Under the pieces are notes generated by a model. The model had not been told where the DNA came from. It did not search any database and worked only from the letters and a program-made list of their open reading frames with translations. This document shows, in pieces, positions 8,179 to 15,456 of a stretch of 64,000 bases of DNA; within the stretch, counting starts at the first letter, position 1, and each line of letters starts with the position of its first letter. Made by a program: the position numbers and the translations under genes. This DNA is from Flavobacterium restrictum (GTDB lineage: Bacteria > Bacteroidota > Bacteroidia > Flavobacteriales > Flavobacteriaceae). Location: assembly GCF_007097245.1 (NCBI RefSeq), contig NZ_VJZT01000013.1, forward strand, positions 1 through 64,000. The letters are read 5' to 3'.

Positions 8179-8406
8179 TCAATAGCAATTTCAAAAATCA
8201 ATGGCAATGGCAATGGCAATGGCAATTTCAAAAATCAATGGCAATGGCAATGGCAATTTCAAAAATCAATGGCAATGGCAATAGCAATTTCAAAAATCAA
8301 TGGCAATGGCAATAGCAATTTCAATGGCAATGGCAATGGCAATAGCAATTTCAATGGCAATGGCAATGGCAATGGCAATTTGAAAAATCAATGGGAATGG
8401 GAATTG
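8179..8406. repeat. AATGGC hexanucleotide microsatellite with a higher-order unit
   Basis: Runs of two to four AATGGC copies (some AATAGC) alternate with AATTTCAAAAATC or AATTTC spacers, giving a larger repeat of about 30-37 bases at the left and 24-30 bases at the right. The array fills most of the region between two divergent genes (helicase start 8141, DUF3822 start 8512). A plus-strand frame reading Asn-Gly repeats is open through it but has no supported start. From 8407 the sequence degenerates into an A/T-rich variant leading to the promoter at 8462. Confidence 0.9.
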
Positions 8407-8461
8407 CAGTTGATTTTTTTAAAATTGAATTTGAAATTGAATTTTGCCATTGAAATTGACA

Positions 8462-8492
8462 TTGAATTTTGATTTTTAAATTTGTAAGTTTG
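8462..8492 (+). promoter_or_regulatory. Promoter of the DUF3822-rsmD operon
   Basis: TTG at 8462-8464, a 20-base spacer and TAAGTTTG at 8485-8492 match the Bacteroidota consensus TTG-N17-23-TAnnTTTG. The ATG follows 20 bases later. Confidence 0.7.
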
Positions 8493-8511
8493 CAGTATTC
8501 AAAAAAACAAT

Positions 8512-9324
8512 ATGAATACGACTATTACCGATAAAAAATACAAAAAACTATCCATTCAAGTTTCCTTGACTGGACTTTCTTTTTGCTGTTTTGATACGTT
8601 AAACAACACGGTAATCTCGTTCAACGAAGTCTTTTTTGAGACTTTTCATAAAGCTACAAAAATAGAAGAATTGTTTTCAGATGCTTTTCAGAATCATCCT
8701 GAATTGAACGATTCCTATGATGAAGTTTTGGTTATTCACAATAACAATCTGGCAACTTTTGTCCCTACTGCCCTATTTGACGAGAATTATTTAGGTAGTT
8801 ATTTGCAATACAACACCAAGGTTTTTGAGACTGATTTTTTTGCTTTTGATGAAATTCCTAACTATCAAATGAATGCGGTTTATATACCGTATGTGAATAT
8901 CAATAATTTTTTTATAGATCAGTTTGGCACTTTCGATTACAAGCACGCCAATACCATTTTGGTGTCCAAATTATTGGTAAGTTCAAAAAATAATGATACC
9001 AAAACCATGTTTGCCCATTTTAATTCAGGTCAATTTGAAATTATTGTGGTTCAAAACCAAAAGTTACTGCTTTTTAACTCTTTCGATTACAACACGCCCG
9101 AGGATTTCCTATATTACTTGCTATTCACCGCCGAGCAATTGAATATGAATCCCGAAAATTTTCCGCTCGAATTGATTGGAAAAATTGATTCTGAAAGCGA
9201 TTATTTCCAAATTGCCTACCAGTACATCAGGAACGTTTCGCTACTGGATGTGGAGGATTTAAAATGGAATAATTATTTTACAGAAGCCCAAAACAGAACC
9301 CATTTTATACTTTTTAACTCATGA
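8512..9324 (+). CDS. DUF3822 family protein
   Basis: 270 residues. The N-terminal phrase KKLSIQVSLTGLSFCCFDT and the later KLLVSSKNNDTKTMFAHF and LLLFNSFDYNTPEDFLYYLLF segments are the pattern of DUF3822, a Bacteroidota family normally found just upstream of rsmD. The two-lobed alternation of short beta strands is reminiscent of an actin/FtsA-like fold, but I see no clear ATP motifs. Its last codon overlaps the rsmD start (ATGA, four bases), so the two are translationally coupled. The function is unknown; context suggests a link with ribosome maturation or the cell envelope. Confidence 0.85.
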   Translation: MNTTITDKKYKKLSIQVSLTGLSFCCFDTLNNTVISFNEVFFETFHKATKIEELFSDAFQNHPELNDSYDEVLVIHNNNLATFVPTALFDENYLGSYLQYNTKVFETDFFAFDEIPNYQMNAVYIPYVNINNFFIDQFGTFDYKHANTILVSKLLVSSKNNDTKTMFAHFNSGQFEIIVVQNQKLLLFNSFDYNTPEDFLYYLLFTAEQLNMNPENFPLELIGKIDSESDYFQIAYQYIRNVSLLDVEDLKWNNYFTEAQNRTHFILFNS

Positions 9325-9917
9325 GAATCATATCCGGAAAATACAAAGGAAGACGCATTTTTCCGCCAAAAGGACTTCCTGTTCGCCCCACAACTGACAT
9401 GAGTAAAGAGGCATTATTCAATGTTTTGAACAACCATTTTAGTTTTGAAGGGCTAAAAGTTCTGGATTTATTTGCGGGAACTGGCAACATCAGTTATGAG
9501 TTTGCATCGCGCGGTAGCTCCCCAATTACGGCTGTCGATGGCGATTTTGGGTGTGTAAAATTCATCAAGCAAATAGCAACCGAATATGATTTTAATATCG
9601 CAGCGACCAAAAGTGATGTTTTTGCCTTTTTAGAAAAAATCAAAACCTCCTACGACATCATTTTTGCTGACCCACCGTATGCTTTGGATCAAAAAACATT
9701 TGAGAAAATTGTCCTTTTAATTTTCGAAAAAGAACTGCTCAACCAAGAAGGAATGATGGTTATCGAACATTCAAAATACACCAAACTCGATCACATGATT
9801 CATTTTTCGTTTCAGAAAAGTTATGGCGGTTCGATTTTTAGTTTCTTTGAAATTGAAAAAAATAATGAGGACGAAGTTAATGATTCCTTACATAAGAACG
9901 AAAATAAAGAAGAATAA
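9321..9917 (+). CDS. rsmD: 16S rRNA (guanine966-N2)-methyltransferase RsmD
   Basis: 198 residues. The start MRIISGKYKGRRIFPPKGL and RPTTDMSKEALFNVL are diagnostic of RsmD. The SAM-binding motif is LDLFAGTGNISYE and the catalytic N-methyltransferase motif IV is DPPYAL (about residues 115-120). The enzyme methylates G966 of 16S rRNA in the assembled 30S subunit. It overlaps the DUF3822 gene by four bases and is followed by a strong terminator. The C-terminus carries about 20 extra charged residues. Confidence 0.93.
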   Translation: MRIISGKYKGRRIFPPKGLPVRPTTDMSKEALFNVLNNHFSFEGLKVLDLFAGTGNISYEFASRGSSPITAVDGDFGCVKFIKQIATEYDFNIAATKSDVFAFLEKIKTSYDIIFADPPYALDQKTFEKIVLLIFEKELLNQEGMMVIEHSKYTKLDHMIHFSFQKSYGGSIFSFFEIEKNNEDEVNDSLHKNENKEE

Positions 9918-9936
9918 CGACACTAATACAAACACT

Positions 9937-9967
9937 AAAAGCTCTTGAAATTCAAGAGCTTTTTTTA
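9937..9967 (+). terminator. Rho-independent terminator after rsmD
   Basis: AGCTCTTGAA (9940-9949) pairs with TTCAAGAGCT (9951-9960), followed by seven T. The A-run on the left means it could also serve the minus-strand rnpB transcript. Confidence 0.85.
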
Positions 9968-9993
9968 TTTGAAATTTTTATACCTAAAAAAAA

Positions 9994-10304
9994 TGCAGAC
10001 CTGTAAGCCGGATTCTGTTCTTGTTATTGCTAACAATACCTTATCATTTATCTAGACTTACAATTACTCATAAGCTCAAGCTATCTACCCTTCAGCAACG
10101 AACGAGACGCCCTTAAATGCTGATTTACTTGATATTTCACCGCATAGAGTTTACCTGGTTTCACTACAGCATTACCTGTACATACTTTCTGTTGCACTTG
10201 TCCTACCCTGATTGCTCACGATGACGGGCGTTACCCGCTATGCTTCCCTGTGGTGTCCGGACTTTCCTCCCTCCGCATAAAGCGAACGACGATAAGGCGG
10301 TCTG
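9994..10304 (-). ncRNA. rnpB: RNase P RNA (bacterial type A)
   Basis: The minus strand reads, from the 5' side, the P2/P3 region followed by GAGGAAAGTCCGGACACC (CR-I, 5' half of P4 with adjoining J), and near the 3' end GAATCCGGCTTACAGGTC, the conserved 3' half with P4 pairing. The length of about 310 nt fits type A RNase P RNA of Bacteroidota. It is the catalytic RNA that matures tRNA 5' ends. The ends are estimated: the 5' end from a -7 box just upstream, the 3' end from the pairing partner of the 5' terminus. Confidence 0.93.
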
Positions 10305-10309
10305 CGGGG

Positions 10310-10317
10310 CAAAAGTA
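10310..10317 (-). promoter_or_regulatory. -7 box of the rnpB promoter
   Basis: Minus-strand TACTTTTG matches TAnnTTTG and lies about 6 bases before the estimated rnpB 5' end. Confidence 0.5.
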
Positions 10318-10370
10318 AGGATTTAAGTTTAAGATTACCGCTTTTTTTATTTTGGAGTACCAGATACGGC

Positions 10371-11108
10371 TTATTTTGCAATCAAATCACAATACCAAAA
10401 TCCATAATCAAACGCATCAGGTGCACTTGTATCACAGGCAGTATCCGAGGAATCTTCGTTTTCTGGCTTTTCATATTTGCGATAGACAATTTCTCCTATT
10501 TCAAAATCAATAGGTTTAGAAAAAAGTGGCCCATCAAAAGTAAAGGTATGAAACTCGCCATTTTCGCCACATACATCAACGTTTTCGGGTAAATCATCGA
10601 TGAAATCTTGATCAATAATGCGTCCTACAAAACTTTTGCCCAAAAATCGTTCACTAACACAAACCACAATTGTTCTAAAACCCAATCGCATAAACTCTTG
10701 AATCAAATCGTGAGTTGGAGTTTTCCAAAGCGGAAAAACGCCTTCAAATCCTATTTCGGCTAATTTATCCTCTCGGTATTTTCGCAAATCTTCAAGAAAA
10801 ATATCTCCAAAAATAGAATAATTCACGCCCTCTCCTTTTAAGGTCAAAAGTGTTTCTCGCACAACGTTTTCATACACTTCCATCGTGGGCATTTCGGGAA
10901 TTTGCATTATTTTTAATGGCAATCCAATGCTATTAGCTTGTTGTTGCAGCAATTCTACACGAAGACCGTGCATAGAAACACGCTGCAATTGCTGATTCAC
11001 ACTGGTGATTAAACAATGAATCTCATACTCGTTAGTTTGTAGTATTTTATAGAGTGCTAGAGCAGAATCTTTGCCGCTACTCCAGTTAAATAAGGCATTT
11101 TTTTTCAA
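10371..11108 (-). CDS. Dph6-related ATP pyrophosphatase
   Basis: 245 residues. The PP-loop is ALFNWSSGKDSALALYK near the N-terminus, followed by the family segment HGLRVELLQQQANSIGLPL and GDIFLEDLRKYREDKL, then the C-terminal half ending in ENGEFHTFTFDGPLF. This is the pattern of diphthine-ammonia ligase homologues (N-type ATP pyrophosphatases). Bacteria lack diphthamide, so the bacterial role is unknown; an amidation or nucleotide-modification reaction driven by AMP transfer is likely. The start is TTG at 11108: the neighbouring ATG is out of frame and homologues begin at exactly this MKKNALFNW-like position. Confidence 0.85.
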   Translation of the reverse strand: MKKNALFNWSSGKDSALALYKILQTNEYEIHCLITSVNQQLQRVSMHGLRVELLQQQANSIGLPLKIMQIPEMPTMEVYENVVRETLLTLKGEGVNYSIFGDIFLEDLRKYREDKLAEIGFEGVFPLWKTPTHDLIQEFMRLGFRTIVVCVSERFLGKSFVGRIIDQDFIDDLPENVDVCGENGEFHTFTFDGPLFSKPIDFEIGEIVYRKYEKPENEDSSDTACDTSAPDAFDYGFWYCDLIAK

Positions 11109-11335
11109 AGGATTTTTTTATTTTCTGGAAGTAAACGTACAAAAAAATAATGTATTCGTTTGCCAAAGCGTTATGACTAACCAAAAATTCGTTTACTAAA
11201 GCAATTCGTTTAAGTCCAAACTACTTCATTAGCAACCAATGAAACAGATTTTACATTTCAGAATTTAAATTGGTTTTGTTTCAATTCTAAAATTTCAATT
11301 AAAAAGCGTAAACTTGTGAATCAATTTTTTCTAAA

Positions 11336-11998
11336 ATGAAACTGCAAAAACTATTTTTTATACTAACTTTCATTTGTTTTAATCAAGTGTTCCCCTGCGA
11401 TTGTCCTCAATTACAAAGAGAAACTATGGTTTCAAAAGGGCTTAAAAATGCAGAAATAGTATTTTATGGAGAATTAGTAAAAATTGATACCGTTTCTAGA
11501 AAATATTCTTTTAGAATAATTGAACTCTTTAAAGGTGATTATAAATCTCCCATAATTAATGGAAAATCTTTAAATAATAATTGTGAAATATTTCCCTTTA
11601 AAAAAGATCTATGGATTGTTTATGCTTCCTTTAATAAGGACAATACAATTAGCATAAGTTATTGTTTGCCATCTCAAACCATAGAAATTCCTACGGGATT
11701 TTTGCCACCAATTCCATTATTCACATCTTCAGAAAGAAGAACAACAAAAATTGATTCATTAAATAATGAAATAGATAATTTAAAAATTAGGAATGAAACG
11801 ATGTCAAATTGGTTTTACCAACTAGAACAATTAAGAGCCTATAAATTATCTCAAAATAAAATTCCTGAAAATCAAAAAAACACAATTTACAACAAAACCA
11901 CAATCATTTCTTTGATTATCAATACACTATTATTTGCAGTAGTTTTTTTTATGTTGGCAAGGAAAAGATTTTTTTCAAATAAACAAATTACCAAATAA
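11336..11998 (+). CDS. Envelope protein with signal peptide and C-terminal membrane helix
   Basis: 220 residues. A signal peptide (MKLQKLFFILTFICFNQVFP) is followed by CDCPQ, and the first 100 mature residues (AEIVFYGELVKIDTVS, then FRIIELFKGDYKSP and a Cys pair) resemble the netrin/TIMP-like OB domain found in many bacterial secreted proteins that start Cys-x-Cys. A helical stretch with charged residues leads to a C-terminal transmembrane helix (IISLIINTLLFAVVFFMLA) and a basic tail. It is probably exported and anchored with the OB-like domain outside the inner membrane. Function unknown. It is more AT-rich than its neighbours and may be a recent or fast-evolving gene. Confidence 0.65.
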   Translation: MKLQKLFFILTFICFNQVFPCDCPQLQRETMVSKGLKNAEIVFYGELVKIDTVSRKYSFRIIELFKGDYKSPIINGKSLNNNCEIFPFKKDLWIVYASFNKDNTISISYCLPSQTIEIPTGFLPPIPLFTSSERRTTKIDSLNNEIDNLKIRNETMSNWFYQLEQLRAYKLSQNKIPENQKNTIYNKTTIISLIINTLLFAVVFFMLARKRFFSNKQITK

Positions 11999-12016
11999 AC
12001 CAATAAACAAAAACCC

Positions 12017-12024
12017 TATATTTG
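12017..12024 (+). promoter_or_regulatory. -7 box of the dnaX promoter
   Basis: TATATTTG matches TAnnTTTG and lies 17 bases before the dnaX ATG; no clear -33 TTG. Confidence 0.55.
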
Positions 12025-12041
12025 CTTTCGAATAAAAAACT

Positions 12042-13127
12042 ATGGAACAATTTGTAGTATCGGCACGTAAATACCGCCCACAAACATTCAAGGATGTTGT
12101 GGGGCAAAAAGCTATTACCAATACCCTACTTAACGCCATAGAAAGCAATCACCTGGCTTCGGCGCTATTGTTTACTGGACCTCGTGGCGTAGGTAAAACC
12201 ACTTGTGCTCGTATCCTTGCCCGCAAAATTAACCAACCCGGTTACGATGACCCAAACGAGGATTTTGCCTTTAATGTATTTGAGTTAGACGCCGCTTCAA
12301 ACAATTCTGTAGATGATATTCGGAATTTGATTGACCAAGTTCGGATTCCGCCACAAACGGGTCAGTACAAAGTATATATTATAGATGAGGTGCACATGTT
12401 GTCCTCGGCAGCTTTTAATGCGTTTCTAAAAACATTAGAAGAACCGCCAAAACACGCCATTTTTATTTTGGCCACGACCGAAAAACATAAGATTATCCCA
12501 ACGATATTGTCTCGTTGTCAAATTTTTGATTTCAAAAGAATTACCGTAAAAGATGCCAAAGAACATCTAGCCGAAGTTGCCAGCAGTCAAGGTGTGTTTT
12601 TTGAGGACGATGCTTTGCACATAATTGCTCAAAAAGCGGATGGTGCTATGCGTGATGCGTTGTCTATTTTTGACCGAGTAGTTTCTTTTTGCGGCAACAA
12701 TTTAACCCGTCAAGCCGTTACCGAAAACTTGAATGTGCTTGATTATGAAACCTATATCAAGGTAACCGATTTAATTCTAGACAATAAAATCCCTGAATTG
12801 CTACTGGAATTCAACGAGATTTTGTCCAAAGGATTTGATAGCCATCATTTTGTAGCTGGATTGGGATCGCATTTTAGAGATTTGTTGGTTTCCAAAACGC
12901 CTGCAACCCTTATGTTGCTTGAAGTAGGAGAACAAGCACAAAAAATGTACGGAATTCAAGCCCAAAAATGTTCACAAGATTTTCTTTTAAAAGGAATTGA
13001 AATTGCCAATGATTGCGATTTAAAATACAAAGTGAGTCAAAACCAACGATTACTCGTAGAACTTTGTTTGATGCAACTTGCCTCTATCACTTTTGATGGA
13101 GAAAAAAAAAAGTTGAGCAATACATAA
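12042..13127 (+). CDS. dnaX: DNA polymerase III subunit gamma/tau, zero-frame (gamma-like) product
   Basis: 361 residues as read in the zero frame. The AAA+ clamp-loader core is complete: N-terminal KYRPQTFKDVVGQ, Walker A GPRGVGKTT (about 46-54), Walker B IIDEVHML, SRC motif LSRCQIF and domain III to about residue 355. The four zinc-finger cysteines of E. coli DnaX are absent, as is usual in this phylum. The frame stops at TAA 13125-13127, just after a run of ten A (13102-13111). The tau C-terminal domain continues in the -1 frame (next entry). The 361-residue product would correspond to gamma; a slip of -1 gives a tau-like protein of about 581 residues. This is either programmed slippage or a homopolymer error. 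Confidence 0.9.
   Translation: MEQFVVSARKYRPQTFKDVVGQKAITNTLLNAIESNHLASALLFTGPRGVGKTTCARILARKINQPGYDDPNEDFAFNVFELDAASNNSVDDIRNLIDQVRIPPQTGQYKVYIIDEVHMLSSAAFNAFLKTLEEPPKHAIFILATTEKHKIIPTILSRCQIFDFKRITVKDAKEHLAEVASSQGVFFEDDALHIIAQKADGAMRDALSIFDRVVSFCGNNLTRQAVTENLNVLDYETYIKVTDLILDNKIPELLLEFNEILSKGFDSHHFVAGLGSHFRDLLVSKTPATLMLLEVGEQAQKMYGIQAQKCSQDFLLKGIEIANDCDLKYKVSQNQRLLVELCLMQLASITFDGEKKKLSNT
13102..13112 (+). promoter_or_regulatory. dnaX: A10-G slippery site in dnaX
   Basis: Ten A followed by G. In the zero frame the last bases read A AAA AAG (13106-13112), the same heptamer and phase used for -1 frameshifting in E. coli dnaX. A stretch ATGGAG lies just upstream. I see no strong stimulatory stem-loop downstream, so transcriptional slippage on the A run, as known for Thermus dnaX, is at least as likely as ribosomal slippage. 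Confidence 0.6.
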
Positions 13128-13786
13128 TTCCACCTACTTTTTTTAGAAAAAAAGACTATTCAATAGCCGAAATTCCAAAGAAAGTGAGCATTCCTAATGA
13201 GGCAACTTTGGAAGCTGAAATTCCAAAAATAGCTCCCGAAATTGCGACAGTTGCCATTTCTAACTCGGATAATATTCCTGCTCCTGCTCCTCCAAAAGTG
13301 CTACCGCAAAACGATAACGAACCTAAAATTTCGGCATTTTCTTTGTCGAGTATTCGTGCCAAAAAAGCATTGGAGGAAAGCAATAAATCCATAGTAAAAG
13401 AAGTCATACACTCCCCAACCGAAGCTTTTACCGAAACAGAAATGCGCCTACAATGGAACAAATACGCACAACGTTTAGGCGACAAAGGCTACCGTATCAT
13501 GGAATCTCTACTTCTAATTAATGATCCAAAACTAGAGGGAAATGCCATTACTATTGAACTCCCAAACGAAGGATCAAAGCTGGATTTTGAGAGCGAAATT
13601 AATGGACTTTTGGGACATTTAAAAGGACATTTACACAATCATGAAATTACAATTACCGTTATTGTAAATGAAAGCATCGATCTTAAACGGAGCTTTAATG
13701 ATCAAGATCGCTACAACCGTTTGCATGATTTGAATCCCAATATAGCGTTATTACGAACGACTTTTGGGTTGGATCTGGATGTTTAA
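13112..13786 (+). CDS. dnaX: DnaX tau C-terminal part, -1 frame
   Basis: In the -1 frame translation is open from the A run, reading VEQYIIPPTFFRKKDYSIAE and on to a stop at 13784-13786. There is a proline/alanine-rich linker (IPKIAPEIATVAIS, then PAPAPPKVLPQ), then a helical segment and a C-terminal domain starting FTETEMRLQWNKYAQRLGDKGYRIMESLL, with conserved ends such as NPNIALLRTTFGLDL. This is the layout of flavobacterial tau, where the C-terminal domain contacts the polymerase and helicase. There is no good independent start (only a GTG at 13184, inside the linker), so this is not a separate gene. Joined to the upstream frame it gives about 581 residues, the usual tau length in the phylum. 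Confidence 0.8.
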   Translation, partial: VEQYIIPPTFFRKKDYSIAEIPKKVSIPNEATLEAEIPKIAPEIATVAISNSDNIPAPAPPKVLPQNDNEPKISAFSLSSIRAKKALEESNKSIVKEVIHSPTEAFTETEMRLQWNKYAQRLGDKGYRIMESLLLINDPKLEGNAITIELPNEGSKLDFESEINGLLGHLKGHLHNHEITITVIVNESIDLKRSFNDQDRYNRLHDLNPNIALLRTTFGLDLDV

Positions 13787-13855
13787 AAAAGACAAAATGA
13801 CGATTTATAATTACTAAATGTTATTTTACCATTATATTTTGGCTTAAAAAAAACA

Positions 13856-13863
13856 TATTTTTG
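13856..13863 (+). promoter_or_regulatory. -7 box of the acetate transporter promoter
   Basis: TATTTTTG matches TAnnTTTG, with a TTG 14 bases upstream (13839-13841), slightly close. It places transcription start near 13870 and supports the ATG at 13888 over a TTG at 13861. Confidence 0.5.
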
Positions 13864-13887
13864 AACAAAACTCTTAATTTAACATCT

Positions 13888-14445
13888 ATGGAAACAAAAC
13901 TAGCCAATCCAGCACCGTTGGGTCTATTGGGATTTGGAATGACAACAATATTGTTGAACATACACAATATGGGATTTTTCCCAGTAAGTGCCGTCATCAT
14001 CTCGATGGGAATTTTTTATGGCGGACTTGCGCAAATAATTGCTGGCATTTTTTCTTTCAATCAAGGAAAAACCTTTGCGGGAACAGCTTTTATATCCTAT
14101 GGATTTTTTTGGATTTCACTAGTTGGCATTTGGCTTTTTCCAAACACAGGATTTGAAATGGCTGGTACAACTCCAACGCCTTTTTTAGGATGTTATTTAT
14201 TAATTTGGGGACTATTTACTGCCTTCATGTGGTGGGGAACTTGGGGTGGAAGCAAAGTACAACAATTTGTATTCTTGTCCCTTACCTTATTGTTTATACT
14301 ACTTGCAATTTCAAAATTTACAGGAAATGAAACCATAAATACAATTGCTGGCGCACTAGGTATAGTTTGTGGTAGCAGTGCTTTTTATTTGGCCATGGCC
14401 GAACTGCTTGAAGAAGTAAAGAACAAAAAAGTATTGCCGTATTAA
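13888..14445 (+). CDS. satP: Acetate uptake transporter, GPR1/FUN34/YaaH (SatP) family
   Basis: About 185 residues from the ATG at 13888, with six transmembrane helices. The family signature NPAPLGLLGFGMTT lies at the N-terminus, followed by GIFYGGLAQIIAGIFSF and the FISYGFFWISL helix. Length and motifs match the SatP channel-like hexameric acetate/succinate-proton transporters. The upstream TTG at 13861 would start inside the promoter, so I prefer the ATG. It is a single-gene unit, closed by a strong bidirectional terminator. In this lineage it probably supports acetate uptake or overflow balance. Confidence 0.88.
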   Translation: METKLANPAPLGLLGFGMTTILLNIHNMGFFPVSAVIISMGIFYGGLAQIIAGIFSFNQGKTFAGTAFISYGFFWISLVGIWLFPNTGFEMAGTTPTPFLGCYLLIWGLFTAFMWWGTWGGSKVQQFVFLSLTLLFILLAISKFTGNETINTIAGALGIVCGSSAFYLAMAELLEEVKNKKVLPY

Positions 14446-14462
14446 TATTTTTTTTCAAAATA

Positions 14463-14504
14463 AAAAAAGGTCACTGTATAGAAAACTATATAGTGACCTT
14501 TTTT
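14463..14504. terminator. Bidirectional terminator between the acetate transporter and ppx
   Basis: AAGGTCACT...TATAG and CTATATAGTGACCTT form a stem of about 15 pairs around an AAAA loop, flanked by an A run on the left and a T run on the right; convergent genes lie on both sides. Confidence 0.85.
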
Positions 14505-14521
14505 TTAAACCTAAAACAAAC

Positions 14522-15412
14522 TTAAATTTTGCGATAATACATGGCTTTTACAATACCATCCGAAAGTCCTATTTTAGGCACATAAATTTGTCTGGCGCCA
14601 CTCCATTTCATGGCATTGAGATAAATTCTGGTGGCCGGAACAATTACATCGGCACGATCGGGATTTAATCCTAATTGTGAAATTCGTTGTTCATAGGTGA
14701 GCGAATTCAAATAGGCGTATTGGGAATTTATATAAATATAGGACAAGGGTTTTTCTTGTGTTTTCCCAGACATTTTAAACAATTTATTGATGTTTCCGCC
14801 AGAACCTATCAAGGTTACTTCATCATAATCTTTGGTGTTTATTTTGATCCATTTTTCGATTTCATCCCAAACGACATCACAAACCATATCGTTAAGTAAG
14901 CGAACTGTTCCCGCTTTGAAGGATCGGGAGTTTATCATTTTTCCGTTAGAAAACAAAGTAAACTCGGTGCTACCACCGCCTACGTCTACAAAAAGATAGG
15001 TTTCATCTGTTTTTAATAAATGATGTAAATCCGTTGAGGCGATTATTGTTGCTTCTTTTTTACCGTCAATAATTTCAATTTTTATGTCGGCTTTTTTCTT
15101 GATTAATGCTACCACTTCTTTGGCATTATAGGCTTCGCGCATGGCTGATGTGGCAAAAGCCATATAGCGTTCTACTTTATGCACTTTCATCAATAAGTGA
15201 AATGCTTTCATGGCATCGCACATTCTTTCGATATTTTCATCGGAGATTTCACCTACCGTAAAGGCGTCTTGACCCAAACGAATAGGTACTCGAACCAAGG
15301 AACTTTTGTTAAACTGGGGTTCTTTTCCGTCTTCCTCCACAATATTGGTTATGAGCAATCGCATGGCATTAGAACCAATATCAATAGCCGCATATTTTTT
15401 TATACTAATCAT
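14522..15412 (-). CDS. ppx: Ppx/GppA family exopolyphosphatase
   Basis: 296 residues of the ASKHA (actin-like) fold: phosphate-1 motif YAAIDIGSNAMRLLI at the start, catalytic-Glu region MAFATSAMREAYN, and the second phosphate motif FVDVGGGSTEFTLF. Only the two ASKHA domains are present, without the HD-type C-terminal domains of E. coli PPX, as in short Ppx2-type enzymes. It hydrolyses terminal phosphates of polyphosphate (or pppGpp). It is the last gene after sixA and ppk1 on the same strand, 44 bases behind ppk1, so synthesis and degradation of polyphosphate are genetically linked. Confidence 0.88.
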   Translation of the reverse strand: MISIKKYAAIDIGSNAMRLLITNIVEEDGKEPQFNKSSLVRVPIRLGQDAFTVGEISDENIERMCDAMKAFHLLMKVHKVERYMAFATSAMREAYNAKEVVALIKKKADIKIEIIDGKKEATIIASTDLHHLLKTDETYLFVDVGGGSTEFTLFSNGKMINSRSFKAGTVRLLNDMVCDVVWDEIEKWIKINTKDYDEVTLIGSGGNINKLFKMSGKTQEKPLSYIYINSQYAYLNSLTYEQRISQLGLNPDRADVIVPATRIYLNAMKWSGARQIYVPKIGLSDGIVKAMYYRKI

Positions 15413-15456
15413 TCGCTACTACAATTCATTATATTAATAAAAACCCCTTGTGCCTA

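Noticed and set aside
8269..8472. 67-codon plus-strand frame of Asn-Gly repeats
   Set aside because: It lies inside the AATGGC microsatellite, has no supported start and ends in degenerate A/T-rich sequence before the DUF3822 promoter.
9994..10304. Possible protein-coding gene or tmRNA in the gap between rsmD and the Dph6-like gene
   Set aside because: The conserved RNase P RNA motifs at both ends settle the identity; there is no tmRNA tag frame.
13184..13786. Separate 200-codon gene starting at GTG 13184
   Set aside because: The frame is already open upstream to the A run and encodes the known linker and tail of tau, so it is the dnaX C-terminus rather than a gene.
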